Shown here: positions 54,752 to 63,400 of the stretch, piece by piece
How positions within the stretch are numbered: position 1 is the first letter of the stretch
Layout: each line of letters opens with the position of its first letter
Assembly (NCBI RefSeq): GCF_000336555.1
Contig: NZ_KB375281.1
Location: 1,988,030-2,052,029 of the forward strand
Source of the DNA: Afipia clevelandensis ATCC 49720
GTDB lineage: Bacteria > Pseudomonadota > Alphaproteobacteria > Rhizobiales > Xanthobacteraceae
DNA length: 64,000 bases
Direction of reading: 5' to 3'
Notes under the pieces: generated by a model
The model's database searches: none
What the model was told of the DNA's origin: nothing
The model's input: the letters and a program-made list of their open reading frames with translations, nothing else
Translations under genes and position numbers: made by a program

Positions 54752-55675
54752 TCAGGAAAGTGGCTGGCTGCGGTAGAGGCTCGGCACCGAGCCGAAATGC
54801 TTGCGGAAGGCGGTCGCGAAATTCGCCGGATTCGTATAGCCGACAAGATCCGCCGCCTCGGTCACGGTCATGTTCTGATAGACCAGCGCCTCGCGCGCGA
54901 CCTCAAGCCGCCGCGCCCTGAGATAGTCGATCGCACTGACACCATAGGCCGCGCGGAAACGCAGGTTGAACGAGCGGCGGCTGGACCCTGCCCGGCGCGC
55001 GAGTTCCGCGATCGACCATGGATATCGCAGATCCGCATCCATCATGTCTTTCGCGGCCTGCAGACGCGCCCGCTTGTGATCGACCGGATTGCTCAGTTCA
55101 AGATTGTGGCGCAGTGCAAAGATGCCCCGCGCCAGAATTTCGGTCGCCTGCGCGCTCATCAGCAGGCGCGCGGCCTGCCCGTCCAGCGATGGCGAGAGGA
55201 TTTCCGCCGCGATGGCCTGAATGCGCGGCGGCACCTGCACCGAGAACGCCACGACAGGCCGCTCCGTCGCCCTGAACAGATCGACAAAAGCCTGCTCCAG
55301 GCCCAGCGCCGCAATCGACGCCCGCGGAAATCCGACGCCGACTGCGCGGATCGGGCCGCGGGGTGCCGCGCCACTGCAGGGCGTCGGTTCACGGATCGCC
55401 ATCGCCAGCAGATGATTCTGGGTGTAGCGGACCTTCTCAGGTCCGTCGTCTGCGAAGCTCTCGCCGGTGCCTTCCAGCACGATGGTCATATAAAGACCCG
55501 GCTTCATCACCGCGTGGGTGCGAAGCTCGGCCGGCAGGTCGAAGCTGCCGGGCTGAAGAAGGCAGCCGGGATTGTCCAGCCAGATCAGGCTTTGAGAAAA
55601 CGTGTCTTCGACAGGTCGATTCTCGCCATCCAGAATCTGGTAGTCGTCAACAATGAGGTTGAAAAGGCTGTTCAT
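54752..55675 (-). CDS. AraC-family regulator (PchR-like), upstream of siderophore receptor
   Basis: 307 residues. The N-terminal half (PGLYMTIVLEGTGESFADDGPEKVRYTQNHLLAMAIREPT) is the ligand-sensing part as in PchR; the C-terminal half has two HTHs (LARRAGSSRRSFNLRFRAAYGVSAIDYLR and TEAADLVGYTNPANFATAFRKHFGSVP, the AraC signature). It lies 186 bp upstream of the TonB receptor gene, same strand. By analogy with PchR it would activate the receptor when a ferric siderophore is bound. Confidence 0.9.
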   Translation of the reverse strand: MNSLFNLIVDDYQILDGENRPVEDTFSQSLIWLDNPGCLLQPGSFDLPAELRTHAVMKPGLYMTIVLEGTGESFADDGPEKVRYTQNHLLAMAIREPTPCSGAAPRGPIRAVGVGFPRASIAALGLEQAFVDLFRATERPVVAFSVQVPPRIQAIAAEILSPSLDGQAARLLMSAQATEILARGIFALRHNLELSNPVDHKRARLQAAKDMMDADLRYPWSIAELARRAGSSRRSFNLRFRAAYGVSAIDYLRARRLEVAREALVYQNMTVTEAADLVGYTNPANFATAFRKHFGSVPSLYRSQPLS

Positions 55676-55813
55676 TCGCGCGCTGCTCTGGCTCGCACTA
55701 TGACCATCCGCACCGCGCTGCTCAACCGGCGGCAGGTGACTTTAGAGCTATTAGAAACTGGAGCCGTTCAAAATTTGGACCGCGCCCACGCACGCGGCAT
55801 TCGGCCACCGCGA

Positions 55814-56401
55814 TCAAAGATCGAAAAATACCGTTTCCCTGTCGCCTTGCAGATGAATGTCAAACCGGTACATCGCGGCATCGCCCTGCGCACGGCTGGC
55901 GATCAGTGTCGCGCGGCGCTCGGCAGGAACCAGCGCGAGGATCGGATCGTCCGCATTTGCAGACTCATCCGCAAAGTAAATCCGCGTGATCGCCTGCTGG
56001 GTCATGCCGCGCGCAAAGACCGCAAGCAGAATATGCGGCGCCTGCGGCTTGCCGCCGGGACCCGGCACCGGACCCGGCCTGATGGTGCGGAACTCGAACC
56101 CGCCGTTTGCATCTGTGCCGCAGCGGCCAAAGCCCTTGAACGCCACATTGGCGACGGCGCGCGTATCCTGCGGATCGGCGAAACGTCCCTGCGAATCCGC
56201 CTGCCAGATTTCGAGCATCGAATCCGGAATAACCTTGCCTTCGCCGTCGAACACCTGCCCGACTATGCGGATGCGTTCGCCGGAGACATCGGGCGTGACC
56301 AGATCGCTGCTGAACGCATCGTTCCATGCGTAATCGCTGCCGGGCGTCAGTCCGTATTTGAAGTAAGGGCCGACAGTCTGTGAAGGCGTAATGTTGCTCA
56401 T
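55814..56401 (-). CDS. pcaG: Protocatechuate 3,4-dioxygenase alpha subunit PcaG
   Basis: 195 residues, standard PcaG length. Forms the alpha half of the alphabeta heterodimer that opens protocatechuate to 3-carboxy-cis,cis-muconate with O2. SQTVGPYFKYGLTPG at the N-terminus and DSMLEIWQADSQGRF are conserved; alpha subunits carry no iron ligands. It starts in a TGATG overlap with pcaH (56399-56403). pcaD, pcaC and pcaQ are not nearby, so the rest of the beta-ketoadipate branch must be elsewhere. Confidence 0.94.
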   Translation of the reverse strand: MSNITPSQTVGPYFKYGLTPGSDYAWNDAFSSDLVTPDVSGERIRIVGQVFDGEGKVIPDSMLEIWQADSQGRFADPQDTRAVANVAFKGFGRCGTDANGGFEFRTIRPGPVPGPGGKPQAPHILLAVFARGMTQQAITRIYFADESANADDPILALVPAERRATLIASRAQGDAAMYRFDIHLQGDRETVFFDL

Positions 56402-57108
56402 CAGTCGTGATCCAGCGGCGTGGCGTTGCGCCCGCGCAATACAATGTCGAAGCGATAGCACAGCGCCCAGTCGGGTTTGGTGTTTTCGAGATCGAAGCTC
56501 GACACCATCCGCATCCGCGCCTTCTCATCCGTCACTGAATTGAAGATCGGATCGTACGCGAACAGCGGATCACCCGGGAAATACATCTGCGTGACAATAC
56601 GCGAGATGAAGGAATGCCCGAATACCGAGAAATGGATATGTGCAGGCCGCCAGGCGTTGTGGTGATTGCCCCACGGATAGGCGCCCGGCTTGATGGTGAC
56701 GAAGCGATAGTATCCTCGCGCGTCCGTCTGCGCGCGGCCAGCTCCGGTAAAATTCGGATCGATCGGCGCGGGATGCTGATCGACGACGTGAATATAGCGA
56801 CCGCACGCATTGGCCTGCCAGATTTCCAGCAAGGTGTTCGGCACACCGCGTCCGTCTTCATCGCGCACATGGCCATGAACGACGATGCGCTCGCCGAGCG
56901 GCTCGCCCTTGTGCTGGATGGTGAGGTCATTGTCATTCTCGCGTACCGTCTCATGGCCATAGACCGGCCCGGTCAGTTCCGACAGCGTGTGCGGAATGAC
57001 AAGCAGCGGCTTGGTTGGCGACCGGAGCACGGTGCTCTTGTAGGCGGGCGACAGGCGCGGCGCGTGGGCTGCGTTGCTGTCTCGCGGATAGATCAGAGCC
57101 ATGACCAT
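56401..57108 (-). CDS. pcaH: Protocatechuate 3,4-dioxygenase beta subunit PcaH
   Basis: 235 residues, iron-bearing subunit. The four ferric ligands line up with Pseudomonas putida PcaH at a constant offset of 3: Tyr105 (CGRYIH), Tyr144 (GAYPW), His157 and His159 (AHIHF). Arg154 in WRPAH is conserved too, so the enzyme should be active. It lies 36 bp after a Liv-type ATPase gene on the same strand, so the transporter and the dioxygenase probably share a transcript. A second in-frame ATG sits six bases downstream of the chosen start. Confidence 0.95.
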   Translation of the reverse strand: MVMALIYPRDSNAAHAPRLSPAYKSTVLRSPTKPLLVIPHTLSELTGPVYGHETVRENDNDLTIQHKGEPLGERIVVHGHVRDEDGRGVPNTLLEIWQANACGRYIHVVDQHPAPIDPNFTGAGRAQTDARGYYRFVTIKPGAYPWGNHHNAWRPAHIHFSVFGHSFISRIVTQMYFPGDPLFAYDPIFNSVTDEKARMRMVSSFDLENTKPDWALCYRFDIVLRGRNATPLDHD

Positions 57109-57144
57109 CTTCTTCTTGTTGACGCCGTTACACTACGCATTCGA

Positions 57145-57858
57145 TCAGTGAATACCCACACCGAGGAGCCGGTTCACCAGCGCCCGATCGGACTTCAGTT
57201 CCGCGGATTCGCCCTCCCAGACCGCACGTCCGCGTTCCACCACCATCACGCGATCCGCAAAATTCAGCGCACGCTCGATCTGCTGTTCGACCAGAAGGAT
57301 GGTCATGTCGCCGCTGGTGGCCAGCCGATAGATCGTCTCCATCAACTGATCGCAAATCACCGGCGCAAGTCCTTCCAAAGGCTCGTCCAGCAGCAGGATT
57401 GACGGTCTGCCCAGCAGCGTTCGCGCCATCGACAGCATCTGCTGCTCGCCGCCGGACAATTGAAGTCCGAGATGCCGACGCCGCTCCGCCAGCCGCGGGA
57501 ACATCTGATAAATTCCATCGAGACCGTCACGCTGCCGGGTCTTGAAGCCGGTGGAAAGGTTTTCCTCGACAGTGAGTGAGCCGAAAATATCCCGGGTCTG
57601 CGGAACGTAGCCCATCCCGCAGAGCGCGCGCGCCGATGTACGCAATGCGCTAATGTCTTTGCCGTCCGCAAGAATACGGCCATGATGTCGCGTCGACAGC
57701 CCCATCAGCGTTGCGAGCAGCGTCGTCTTTCCGACGCCGTTGCGCCCGAGGATCGCGAGGCGGCCGCCGGCCGGAACCTCGAACGACATCTCCGACACGA
57801 TCTGCGTCGGGCCGTAGCCCGCGCTCAGGCGTTCGACCTCAAGCCGTGCGGCTGGCAT
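57145..57858 (-). CDS. Liv-type ABC transporter ATP-binding protein (LivF-like, 2nd system)
   Basis: 237 residues. Walker A GRNGVGKT, signature LSGGEQQM, Walker B ILLLDEP. The start is ATG 57858 (MPAARLEVER), eight bases after GGGAG; ATG 57864 is only two bases from it. It overlaps the livG-like gene by 20 nt. It powers the second Liv-type transporter, which lies directly upstream of pcaHG, so an aromatic acid or a precursor is a plausible cargo (inference). Confidence 0.9.
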   Translation of the reverse strand: MPAARLEVERLSAGYGPTQIVSEMSFEVPAGGRLAILGRNGVGKTTLLATLMGLSTRHHGRILADGKDISALRTSARALCGMGYVPQTRDIFGSLTVEENLSTGFKTRQRDGLDGIYQMFPRLAERRRHLGLQLSGGEQQMLSMARTLLGRPSILLLDEPLEGLAPVICDQLMETIYRLATSGDMTILLVEQQIERALNFADRVMVVERGRAVWEGESAELKSDRALVNRLLGVGIH

Positions 57859-58603
57859 CGGCATAGCTCCCAAGATAGGCGCGGCGCACTTCGTCATCCT
57901 TTGTGACTTCGTCCGGACTGCCCTCGAAGATGAGGCGGCCATTGGCGAGCACCAGCACCCGCTTCGCGAACCGGAACACGAGGTCCATGTCGTGCTCGAT
58001 CATCAGCACGGCAATATCGGATGGCAAGCGATTGATCGCATCCAGAATCTTTGGTGCTTCGTCATGCGGAACCCCTGCCGCCGGTTCGTCCAGCAGCAAC
58101 ACCTTCGGCGTCAGCGCAAGGCCGATGGCGAGATCGAGCAGCCGCTGCTGACCGTAGGCAAGTTTCGTGACCGGAAGCTGCGCCAGATGGGCGATGCCGA
58201 GCATCCCCAGAATATGCATCCACTCGTCGCGAACCGCCGGCGCGAATGTCGCCACCGAGAAGAACCGCCGCGTCATACCCTTGCGCTGCATGACAGCGAG
58301 CGCGACGTTTTCCGCGACCGACAGGCTGGTGAACAGGCGCGTGATCTGGAAGGTCCGCGCCAGCCCCAGTTGCACCCGCCCCGGAATGGAAACGCCGGTG
58401 ACATCGTTGCCTTCAAAAAAGATGCGGCCTTCGGACGGCGCAAGATCACCGGACATCACATTGACCAGTGTGGTTTTACCCGCTCCGTTGGGGCCGATCA
58501 GCGCCACCCGATCGCCCTTGCCGAGACTGAAGGACACGTCGCTGTTGACATGAAGGCCGCCAAACGACTTCGAGACGCTCTGCAATTCGAGCAGCGTGCT
58601 CAT
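57839..58603 (-). CDS. Liv-type ABC transporter ATP-binding protein (LivG-like, 2nd system)
   Basis: 254 residues. Walker A GPNGAGKT, LivG-type LARTFQITRLF, Walker B VLLLDEPAAGV; degenerate signature (LAYGQQRLLDLAIGL), as is usual for LivG. It starts in ATGA overlap with the livM-like gene (58600-58603) and its 3' end overlaps the livF-like gene. Upstream open frame to 58789 is antiphase and rejected. Confidence 0.92.
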   Translation of the reverse strand: MSTLLELQSVSKSFGGLHVNSDVSFSLGKGDRVALIGPNGAGKTTLVNVMSGDLAPSEGRIFFEGNDVTGVSIPGRVQLGLARTFQITRLFTSLSVAENVALAVMQRKGMTRRFFSVATFAPAVRDEWMHILGMLGIAHLAQLPVTKLAYGQQRLLDLAIGLALTPKVLLLDEPAAGVPHDEAPKILDAINRLPSDIAVLMIEHDMDLVFRFAKRVLVLANGRLIFEGSPDEVTKDDEVRRAYLGSYADASRTA

Positions 58604-59601
58604 GATCCACGCCTCCGCTGCAAGAGCGATGTCCAGAGCGACGCAGCACCATGGCCGAGGCCGCGAGGGGCGAAGATGACAATGATAATGAGCAACAGAC
58701 CGACCAGCGTCATCCAGTGGAATGGATTGGCCGCAGAAACGATGTGCTCGAAGACCTGGAAAATCACTGCGCCGGCCAGCGCGCCCCACAGGTTTCCTGC
58801 TCCGCCGAGCACCAGCATGACCAGCACCTCGGCGGAACGCTCAAAGCTGACACTGTCGAGACCAACGACACCGGTGTTGATCGCCATCAGCGCGCCGCCG
58901 ATGCCCGCAACGATTCCCGAAACGCCATACATCAACACAAGCCGTGGATAGGCCGACGCACCGATCATCAGGGCACGCAGGGGATCATCCTTGATGCCAC
59001 GGCACAGCAGGCCGAACGGCGAACGGACGAAGCGCAGCAACAGCACCATGACAACGGCCAGCGTCACCAGCGAGAAGATGTATGAGGTGCGGCTGTACAT
59101 ATCGAAACCGAACACACCGAAGATCTTTCCCGGCGAGATGCCGGACAACCCATCGCTTCCGCCCGTCCATGACGACAGCTTGTTCGCCAATGAACTGACA
59201 AGCTGACCGATAGCAATGGACAGCACGAGCTGCGGCAGGCCGTGAAAGCGCGTAATCAGCGCGCCGGAAATCAAACCCATGATCGAGCCGGTGAACGCGC
59301 CGATCACGAGCAGCAGCAGCGGATTGGTCACGCCCGCGATGCAGGCATTGCCGACCGCATAGGCGCTGACACCGAACAAGGCCGCCTGCCCCAGCGTCGC
59401 GACGCCGCAGTAGCCGGTGACGAGATCGAGCGAGAGAACGAGAAATGTGATGCTGATAAGCCGCGTCAGGAAAGCAAGATCGTCGGGGAATGCGAAATAG
59501 CCGAACGCGCCGACCAGCGCGATGGTCAGCAGACCAAGGGTTTCCTGCCGGAACTGAAAGCCCTGATGCGGCACTTCGGACTTGATCGCTTGATCGGTCA
59601 T
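58600..59601 (-). CDS. Liv-type ABC transporter permease (LivM-like, 2nd system)
   Basis: 333 residues, about nine to ten helices with LivM motif GVATLGQAALFGVSAYAVG near 67-85 and cytoplasmic loop SPFGLLCRGIKDDPLRALMIGAS. It overlaps the livH-like gene by ATGA (59598-59601). The N-terminal 18 residues are polar (MTDQAIKSEVPHQGFQF). Forms the pore with the LivH-like subunit. Confidence 0.92.
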   Translation of the reverse strand: MTDQAIKSEVPHQGFQFRQETLGLLTIALVGAFGYFAFPDDLAFLTRLISITFLVLSLDLVTGYCGVATLGQAALFGVSAYAVGNACIAGVTNPLLLLVIGAFTGSIMGLISGALITRFHGLPQLVLSIAIGQLVSSLANKLSSWTGGSDGLSGISPGKIFGVFGFDMYSRTSYIFSLVTLAVVMVLLLRFVRSPFGLLCRGIKDDPLRALMIGASAYPRLVLMYGVSGIVAGIGGALMAINTGVVGLDSVSFERSAEVLVMLVLGGAGNLWGALAGAVIFQVFEHIVSAANPFHWMTLVGLLLIIIVIFAPRGLGHGAASLWTSLLQRRRGS

Positions 59602-60467
59602 CCGTGCGCCCGCCCGAGAAGACCGCGCGGGAACATGAACACCGTCAGGATCACCGCCAGATAGAAGAAGAATTCACCGAACTCTGGCGCCAGATATTTT
59701 CCCGTGGTGTCCGCAAGACCCAGAAACAGCGATGCGGCCAGCGCGCCCATGATCGAGCCCGCACCGCCGACCGAGACCACGACTAGAAACGTCACCATAT
59801 AACGCAGCGCATAGAACGGCTCGATCGGCAGCATCTCCGCGCCGAGAACGCCGCCGAACGCGGCAAGGCCGACGGCCAGCGCGAAGGTCGCCGAATAGAT
59901 CCATTGCGTGCGGATACCAAGAGATTCAGCCATATCGCCGTTATCGACCGCCGCGCGCATCCGCACGCCGAATTCCGTCTTGTCGATCAGCAGCCACAGC
60001 GCCAGCGCCGTGGCGAGGCCGCATGCGATCACCAGCAAGCGATGGGTCGAAATCATGCGGAAGCCGAGATCGAACGGGCCACTCAGCGCCGCCGGCAGAG
60101 GAATGGGCTTGGAGGTCGGGCCAAGTGCGAAATTGGCGAGACCGATAATGACGAACGTAATGCCGATGGTCAGCAGAAGCTGGGTTAGCGCATCGGAATG
60201 GCGATAGATGCGCCGGTACAGCAGGACCTCGAACGGAATGGAGATGAGGATGGTGCCCGCCACCGCCAGCACGATGGCAAGCGGATAACTGACGCCGAGG
60301 GTCTTCAGCGCATAGGACGCAAGGTAGCCGCCGATCATCGCAAATGCGCCATGGGCGAGATTCACCACGCGCATCAGGCCCATCATGATCGACAGACCGA
60401 TGGAAATCGTGAACAGCACCATGCCATAGGCAATCGCGTCCAGCAGGATGCTCAGGGCGGTCAGCAT
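59598..60467 (-). CDS. Liv-type ABC transporter permease (LivH-like, 2nd system)
   Basis: 289 residues, eight helices, with SIMMGLMRVVNLAHGAFAMIGGYLAS near residues 25-50, the LivH signature, and RAAVDNGDMAESLGIRTQWIY as the cytoplasmic coupling loop. It starts in a TGATG overlap with the amidohydrolase stop (60465-60469), binding the enzyme and the transporter into one operon. Confidence 0.92.
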   Translation of the reverse strand: MLTALSILLDAIAYGMVLFTISIGLSIMMGLMRVVNLAHGAFAMIGGYLASYALKTLGVSYPLAIVLAVAGTILISIPFEVLLYRRIYRHSDALTQLLLTIGITFVIIGLANFALGPTSKPIPLPAALSGPFDLGFRMISTHRLLVIACGLATALALWLLIDKTEFGVRMRAAVDNGDMAESLGIRTQWIYSATFALAVGLAAFGGVLGAEMLPIEPFYALRYMVTFLVVVSVGGAGSIMGALAASLFLGLADTTGKYLAPEFGEFFFYLAVILTVFMFPRGLLGRAHG

Positions 60468-62098
60468 CAGTGAAACTCGGCCTCCATCGTCGCAGCCTGT
60501 CCCGCCGTCAGCGTATCATGACGCACCACCCCGCGCAGCACGGTCATCAGTACGCCTGTTTTGACTAGATCGGTGGAAACATCAAACGGATCGCGGTCGA
60601 GGGCGATAAAGTCCGCCGCCATGCCCGGCGCCAAGCTACCGCGCCAGTCGTCCTGCTTCATCGCAAACGCTCCGCCATGGATATAACTGCCAAGCGCCTG
60701 ACGGCGGGTCAGCGCTTCGCCCGGCCCAATCGGCGCGCCGAGCGATGCACCGCGATCCACCGCATTCGCCATTCCGACCCACGGTGACACATGACCGGTC
60801 GGCGCATCGGAACTGCCGACCCAGGTCACGCCCGCCTCCATCACCGAACGTGCGGGATACATCCTATCGGAATCCGGTCCGAACGCACCGAGGATCGAAC
60901 GTCGCATCCGCGCCAGAAAACTCGGCTGGGTGACAATCAGCGCCTCAAGCGCCTTCATGCGCGCAAGGCCACCCTCCGGCGGAACGAAATAATGCTCGAT
61001 GCGGTGACGCGGCTTTTGTCCGGGCAGCGCCTTTTCCGCTTTCTCGAAAGCGGAGATCACACGCGCGGAAGCACGGTCGCCGACGCAATGGGTCGCGGTC
61101 TGCCAGCCAGCCCGGTGCGCCTCGACGATGACGCGCTCAAGGTCGTCTTCATCGCGCATGAAGAAGCCGGTCGTTGCGGCGTCAGCAAACGGCTTGCTCA
61201 CGGCGGCGGTGCGCGCGCCGACAATGCCATCGGCGAAGAATTTCAGCGTCATCCCCTGCCAGTTGGGATCGCGGCGCGGGGTCAGGCCGCGCGCGGCGGC
61301 ATCTTTCGGATCGAGCTGGTACATGAACCCAAGACGGATCGGCGAGAACGATGCGTCCTGACGGAGCAAATTCCATACCGCGAACTCGTCATCGAATCCG
61401 CTTGTAAAGCCCACCGCCGCCTCAACCGCGGCGGTCAGACCCATGCGGATGCTGTCCCCGATGGTCGCGCGCAACGAAGCGGCCATCGCCGCCGGATCAA
61501 TCGGCGGAATAGCGCGGAAGATCGCTTCGGCCGCGCTTTCCTTGGCGCTGCCGTCGAGCTTTCCCGACGCATCGCGCCCGAACGATCCGCTCGGCGGATC
61601 GGACACACCATCATCAATGTGAAGCCGTTTCAGCGCCGCGCTGTTAAGGATGGCGGTGTGGCCGCAGAAGCGGCGGATAATCACAGGATGATCCGGCGCC
61701 ACCGCGTCGATTTCGTTGCGCGTCGGATAGCGATGCTCAGCGAGGTTGTTCTCGTCGAAGCCGACGGCCCTGATCCATCGTCCGGCGGGGACTTTTCGCG
61801 CGGCTTCCGAAATCCGATTGAGAATGTCGCTCATATTGCGGACATTCGCCCCATTGAGCGAAATCTGCTGCCGCTCATGGGCGATGGCGAACAGATGCAC
61901 ATGCGCGTCGCTCAGGCCGGGAATGATCGTCGCGCCCTGCATGTCGACGGTCTGATCCGCCTTCGGCGCATCGGCCTCATCACCGATCCAGTGAACGACG
62001 CCCTTGCGCGTCATCAGCGAACGGGCCGGACGCGCATCATCGGCGGACCGGTAGACCCGCGCATTACTGAATCGGATGGAGTCCGGGCTGTGCCGCAT
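60467..62098 (-). CDS. YtcJ-like amidohydrolase in transporter operon
   Basis: 543 residues, cytoplasmic, amidohydrolase 3/YtcJ family. Metal ligands: HVH in GLSDAHVHL; Lys in TLKFFADG (likely carbamylated); His in ATHCVGDRA and HRIEHYF; Asp in GSSDAPTG. Such enzymes hydrolyse amide, carbamate or imine bonds; substrate unknown. The start is ATG 62098 (MRHSPDS); the frame continues to 62302, but that region overlaps the binding-protein gene. It lies between the binding-protein gene and the livH-like gene, which suggests it processes the imported compound, perhaps releasing an aromatic acid for PcaHG (inference). Confidence 0.88.
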   Translation of the reverse strand: MRHSPDSIRFSNARVYRSADDARPARSLMTRKGVVHWIGDEADAPKADQTVDMQGATIIPGLSDAHVHLFAIAHERQQISLNGANVRNMSDILNRISEAARKVPAGRWIRAVGFDENNLAEHRYPTRNEIDAVAPDHPVIIRRFCGHTAILNSAALKRLHIDDGVSDPPSGSFGRDASGKLDGSAKESAAEAIFRAIPPIDPAAMAASLRATIGDSIRMGLTAAVEAAVGFTSGFDDEFAVWNLLRQDASFSPIRLGFMYQLDPKDAAARGLTPRRDPNWQGMTLKFFADGIVGARTAAVSKPFADAATTGFFMRDEDDLERVIVEAHRAGWQTATHCVGDRASARVISAFEKAEKALPGQKPRHRIEHYFVPPEGGLARMKALEALIVTQPSFLARMRRSILGAFGPDSDRMYPARSVMEAGVTWVGSSDAPTGHVSPWVGMANAVDRGASLGAPIGPGEALTRRQALGSYIHGGAFAMKQDDWRGSLAPGMAADFIALDRDPFDVSTDLVKTGVLMTVLRGVVRHDTLTAGQAATMEAEFH

Positions 62099-62125
62099 CG
62101 CTCGTTCAGTCGGGCTAGATGAAAG

Positions 62126-62153
62126 GATTGGCGCGGGCGAACCCGCGCCAATC
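62126..62153 (-). terminator. Hairpin between binding-protein and amidohydrolase genes
   Basis: A perfect 12-bp stem (GATTGGCGCGGG / CCCGCGCCAATC) with a 4-nt loop, 22 bp past the binding-protein stop. Followed only by CTTTCATC on the minus strand, so termination is probably partial: it would protect the binding-protein mRNA while letting some read-through to the enzyme and permeases. Confidence 0.65.
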
Positions 62154-62174
62154 ACATCACATCGAACAGGCCGC

Positions 62175-63347
62175 TTACTTGACCAGGGCCCAATCAGGCT
62201 GGGCCTCGAAGGTCTGAAGCTCCTTGTTGATGAGCTTACCGCCGTCCTTCGCAACCTCGCGCAGATAGACATTCTGCGTGATGTGGCGCGTCGTGGGGTC
62301 AATCGAAACCGGGCCGCGCGGGCTGACCCACTTCATGCCCTTGACCGCGGCGACAGCTTTCTCCGGATCGCGCTGGCCCTTGGTGGCTTCGATCATCTTG
62401 TAGATCACGCGCGCGCCGTCGTAGGCCGCGACCGATGTCATGGTCACGTTGTCGGCGCTGGTGCCGACCTTGGCGAGCCGCTCAAGGAATGCCTTGTTCT
62501 CAGGCGACGCATGCGACACCGCATAGTGATAGGTCGAGAGAATGCCAAGGCCGTTGTCGCCGATGTTCGGCAGGTCGGGCTCGGTCACCACGTCGCCGGT
62601 CGAGATAAGCTTGACACCCGACGCCTTCAGGCCGTTGTCGATATAGCCCTTCACAAAGCCGAGCGTCGGAGGACCGGCGGGCAGGAAGGTGAAGATGGTG
62701 TCGGCGCCCGAACTCTTGATCCGCTGCATGATGGGGCTGAAATCGGTGGTGGCGATGGGCATGCGGATCGCTTCGACGATCGTGCCGCCTTCGGCCTCGA
62801 AGGTCTTCTTGAACGCCGCTTCGGCGTCGATGCCGGGACCGTAGTCGGTCACGGCGATGGCGACCTTCTTGGCGCCCTTGGCTTTCGCGACCTTGGCGGC
62901 CGGAACGGTGTTCTGCCACATCGTGAAGGAGGTGCGGACGATATAGGGGCTCTTCTCGACAATGGCCGAGGTCGCTGCGTTGAACACGATCATCGGCGTC
63001 TTGGCTTCTTCCAGCAGCGGTGCCACCGCCATGGCGTCCGGCGTGAAGTAAAGGCCGGCGATGTATTGCACCTTATCCTTGACGATCAGTTCCTGCGCCA
63101 AGGCCTTGGACTTCGCCGGGTTCGGCGATTCCTCGTCGCGATAGATGAATTCGACATCATGGCCGGCAACCTTGCTGCCATGTTCCGCCACCCAGGCGTC
63201 GATGCCTGCCTTGAAGTTCTGGCCGAACAGCGCGTATGGGCCGGACATGGTTCCGATCACGCCGACCTTGATGGTGTCGGCCTGCGCCAGACCGGACATC
63301 AATCCGGCGACCGACAGCGCGCATGCATATTTGAGTGCCTTGTTCAT
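62175..63347 (-). CDS. Liv-type ABC transporter substrate-binding protein (2nd system)
   Basis: 390 residues with a signal peptide (MNKALKYACALSVAGLMSG, cleaved after LAQA). Binding-protein marks: IKVGVIGTMSGPYALFGQNFKAGIDAWV, HDVEFIYRDEESPNPAKSKAL, and AVTDYGPGIDAEAAFKKTF. First gene of the second transporter operon; it shares the strand with the glutamine synthetase-like gene 53 bp upstream. The pocket cannot be read for ligand, but related proteins in rhodopseudomonads bind aromatic acids. Confidence 0.92.
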   Translation of the reverse strand: MNKALKYACALSVAGLMSGLAQADTIKVGVIGTMSGPYALFGQNFKAGIDAWVAEHGSKVAGHDVEFIYRDEESPNPAKSKALAQELIVKDKVQYIAGLYFTPDAMAVAPLLEEAKTPMIVFNAATSAIVEKSPYIVRTSFTMWQNTVPAAKVAKAKGAKKVAIAVTDYGPGIDAEAAFKKTFEAEGGTIVEAIRMPIATTDFSPIMQRIKSSGADTIFTFLPAGPPTLGFVKGYIDNGLKASGVKLISTGDVVTEPDLPNIGDNGLGILSTYHYAVSHASPENKAFLERLAKVGTSADNVTMTSVAAYDGARVIYKMIEATKGQRDPEKAVAAVKGMKWVSPRGPVSIDPTTRHITQNVYLREVAKDGGKLINKELQTFEAQPDWALVK

Positions 63348-63400
63348 ATTGATCCCCTGCTCCTGTTATTTTGCTTTGTTGTATCATCCACCGCGTGCGG

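Noticed and set aside
55741-55765. Irr/ICE-like iron box near TTTAGAGCTATTAGAAAC
   Set aside because: Arms do not pair as an ICE palindrome and it is not upstream of the siderophore receptor.
54797-56383. 528-codon plus-strand frame spanning the AraC and pcaG loci
   Set aside because: Crosses two real minus-strand genes and their gap; no domain recognised.
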